DNA of 51,148 nucleotides, from positions 1 to 51,148 of the forward strand of contig CBFGSA010000004.1 in the NCBI GenBank assembly GCA_965651365.1, written 5' to 3'. A program made the position numbers and the translations under genes. The DNA comes from DASSBG01 sp965651365. GTDB lineage: Bacteria; Pseudomonadota; Gammaproteobacteria; Xanthomonadales; Rhodanobacteraceae. The notes below the pieces were generated by a model. That model was given only the letters and a program-made list of their open reading frames with translations, ran no database searches and was not told where the DNA came from. Shown here piece after piece: positions 50,850 through 51,148 of the stretch. Numbering within the stretch: position 1 is the first letter of the stretch; each line of letters begins with the position of its first letter.

Positions 50850-51148
50850 GGTCTATTGCCCAATTCGGGGTTTTGCCTTGATTTTCGTTCACTGTTCAAC
50901 TTATGTCGGCATACCTATCACGCCCTTCGAGCGCCAGTTCATTTTCTCTGCTTGGCCAGAAAAGCCAAAGCATTTCAGGCCCTGCAGCTGCGAGTTCATT
51001 TCTCGCGCATGCCCAAGAGAGCAAAAGCGTTTCACGCCCTACGGGCGCGAAACGCTTTTGCTTTTCGCCGACGTGCTGCGCGCCCCAGGAAAAGCAGGCT
51101 AGTTACTGGCGCCTTGTTCACGATGCGCCAAATGGTACACGTAGGCGG
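50850..51148. other. non-coding tail with degenerate tandem copies and a strong hairpin
   Basis: No supported gene. Two diverged copies of a unit of about 60 bases run from about 50930 to 51050, sharing the AGTTCATTT and CGCCCTnCGGGC-like parts. The second copy ends in a hairpin (51021-51061): a 19-bp stem with one mismatch and a TAC loop, with GCAAAAGCGTTTC paired to GAAACGCTTTTGC. It is a candidate two-way terminator. Confidence 0.55.

Overview
The window is a GC-rich proteobacterial chromosome segment with almost no non-coding space. Gene content and order point to a gammaproteobacterium of the Xanthomonadales/Lysobacterales: a division and cell wall (dcw) cluster without murD, the lpxC-dciA-M23-secA arrangement, FabV, an aryl-polyene-like locus, a cbb3 oxidase maturation operon, and many short heptanucleotide tandem arrays. 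Genus is not decidable from the sequence alone. No rRNA, tRNA, CRISPR array, prophage or complete insertion sequence was seen.

Region 1 (58-21765, nearly all minus strand) is the dcw cluster, transcribed from mraZ at the right: mraZ, rsmH, ftsL, ftsI, murE, murF, mraY, ftsW, murG, murC, ddl, ftsQ, ftsA, ftsZ, then lpxC, the opposite-strand dciA, an M23 peptidase and secA. Eight junctions are 4-base ATGA overlaps, so translation is probably coupled. The mraZ promoter carries an array of MraZ boxes. murD is not at its usual mraY-ftsW position. Heptanucleotide arrays, mostly blocks of exactly four units in inverted pairs, lie beside secA, at the mraY-ftsW gap, and inside the 5' coding ends of murG and ddl, where they encode in-frame N-terminal extensions.

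Region 2 (22134-35160) is mixed accessory content. It holds an FMN reductase and a LysR regulator, a 185-bp near-perfect palindrome, and a decaheme cytochrome with its outer-membrane barrel partner (MtrA/MtrB or PioA/PioB type) without an outer-surface cytochrome. It continues with a bacterial Dph6-like ATP pyrophosphatase overlapping a Mug-type glycosylase, two c-type cytochromes, an amidase, a cysteine-synthase-like PLP enzyme, and a SirB2-like membrane protein overlapping a group III truncated haemoglobin.

Region 3 (35486-45862) resembles a reduced aryl-polyene/xanthomonadin-type locus. A minus-strand set (FabV, ACP, ketosynthase) faces a plus-strand set of PAP2 protein, acyltransferase, ApeI-like dehydratase, family 2 glycosyltransferase, LolA-like protein, MMPL exporter, DUF3261 lipoprotein, ApeP-like dehydratase and FabG-like reductase. 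The starter-activating ligase, aromatic-acid-forming enzyme, chain-length factor and thioesterase of textbook clusters are absent here. The likely logic is carrier-bound chain assembly followed by export of a lipid-like product to the outer membrane.

Region 4 (46170-50809, minus strand) has an LplT-PlsC fusion for lysophospholipid flipping and reacylation, then ccoS, ccoI and a short FixH-like gene for cbb3 oxidase maturation. The CcoI lacks the usual N-terminal metal-binding cysteines. The last 300 bases are non-coding and end in a long hairpin.
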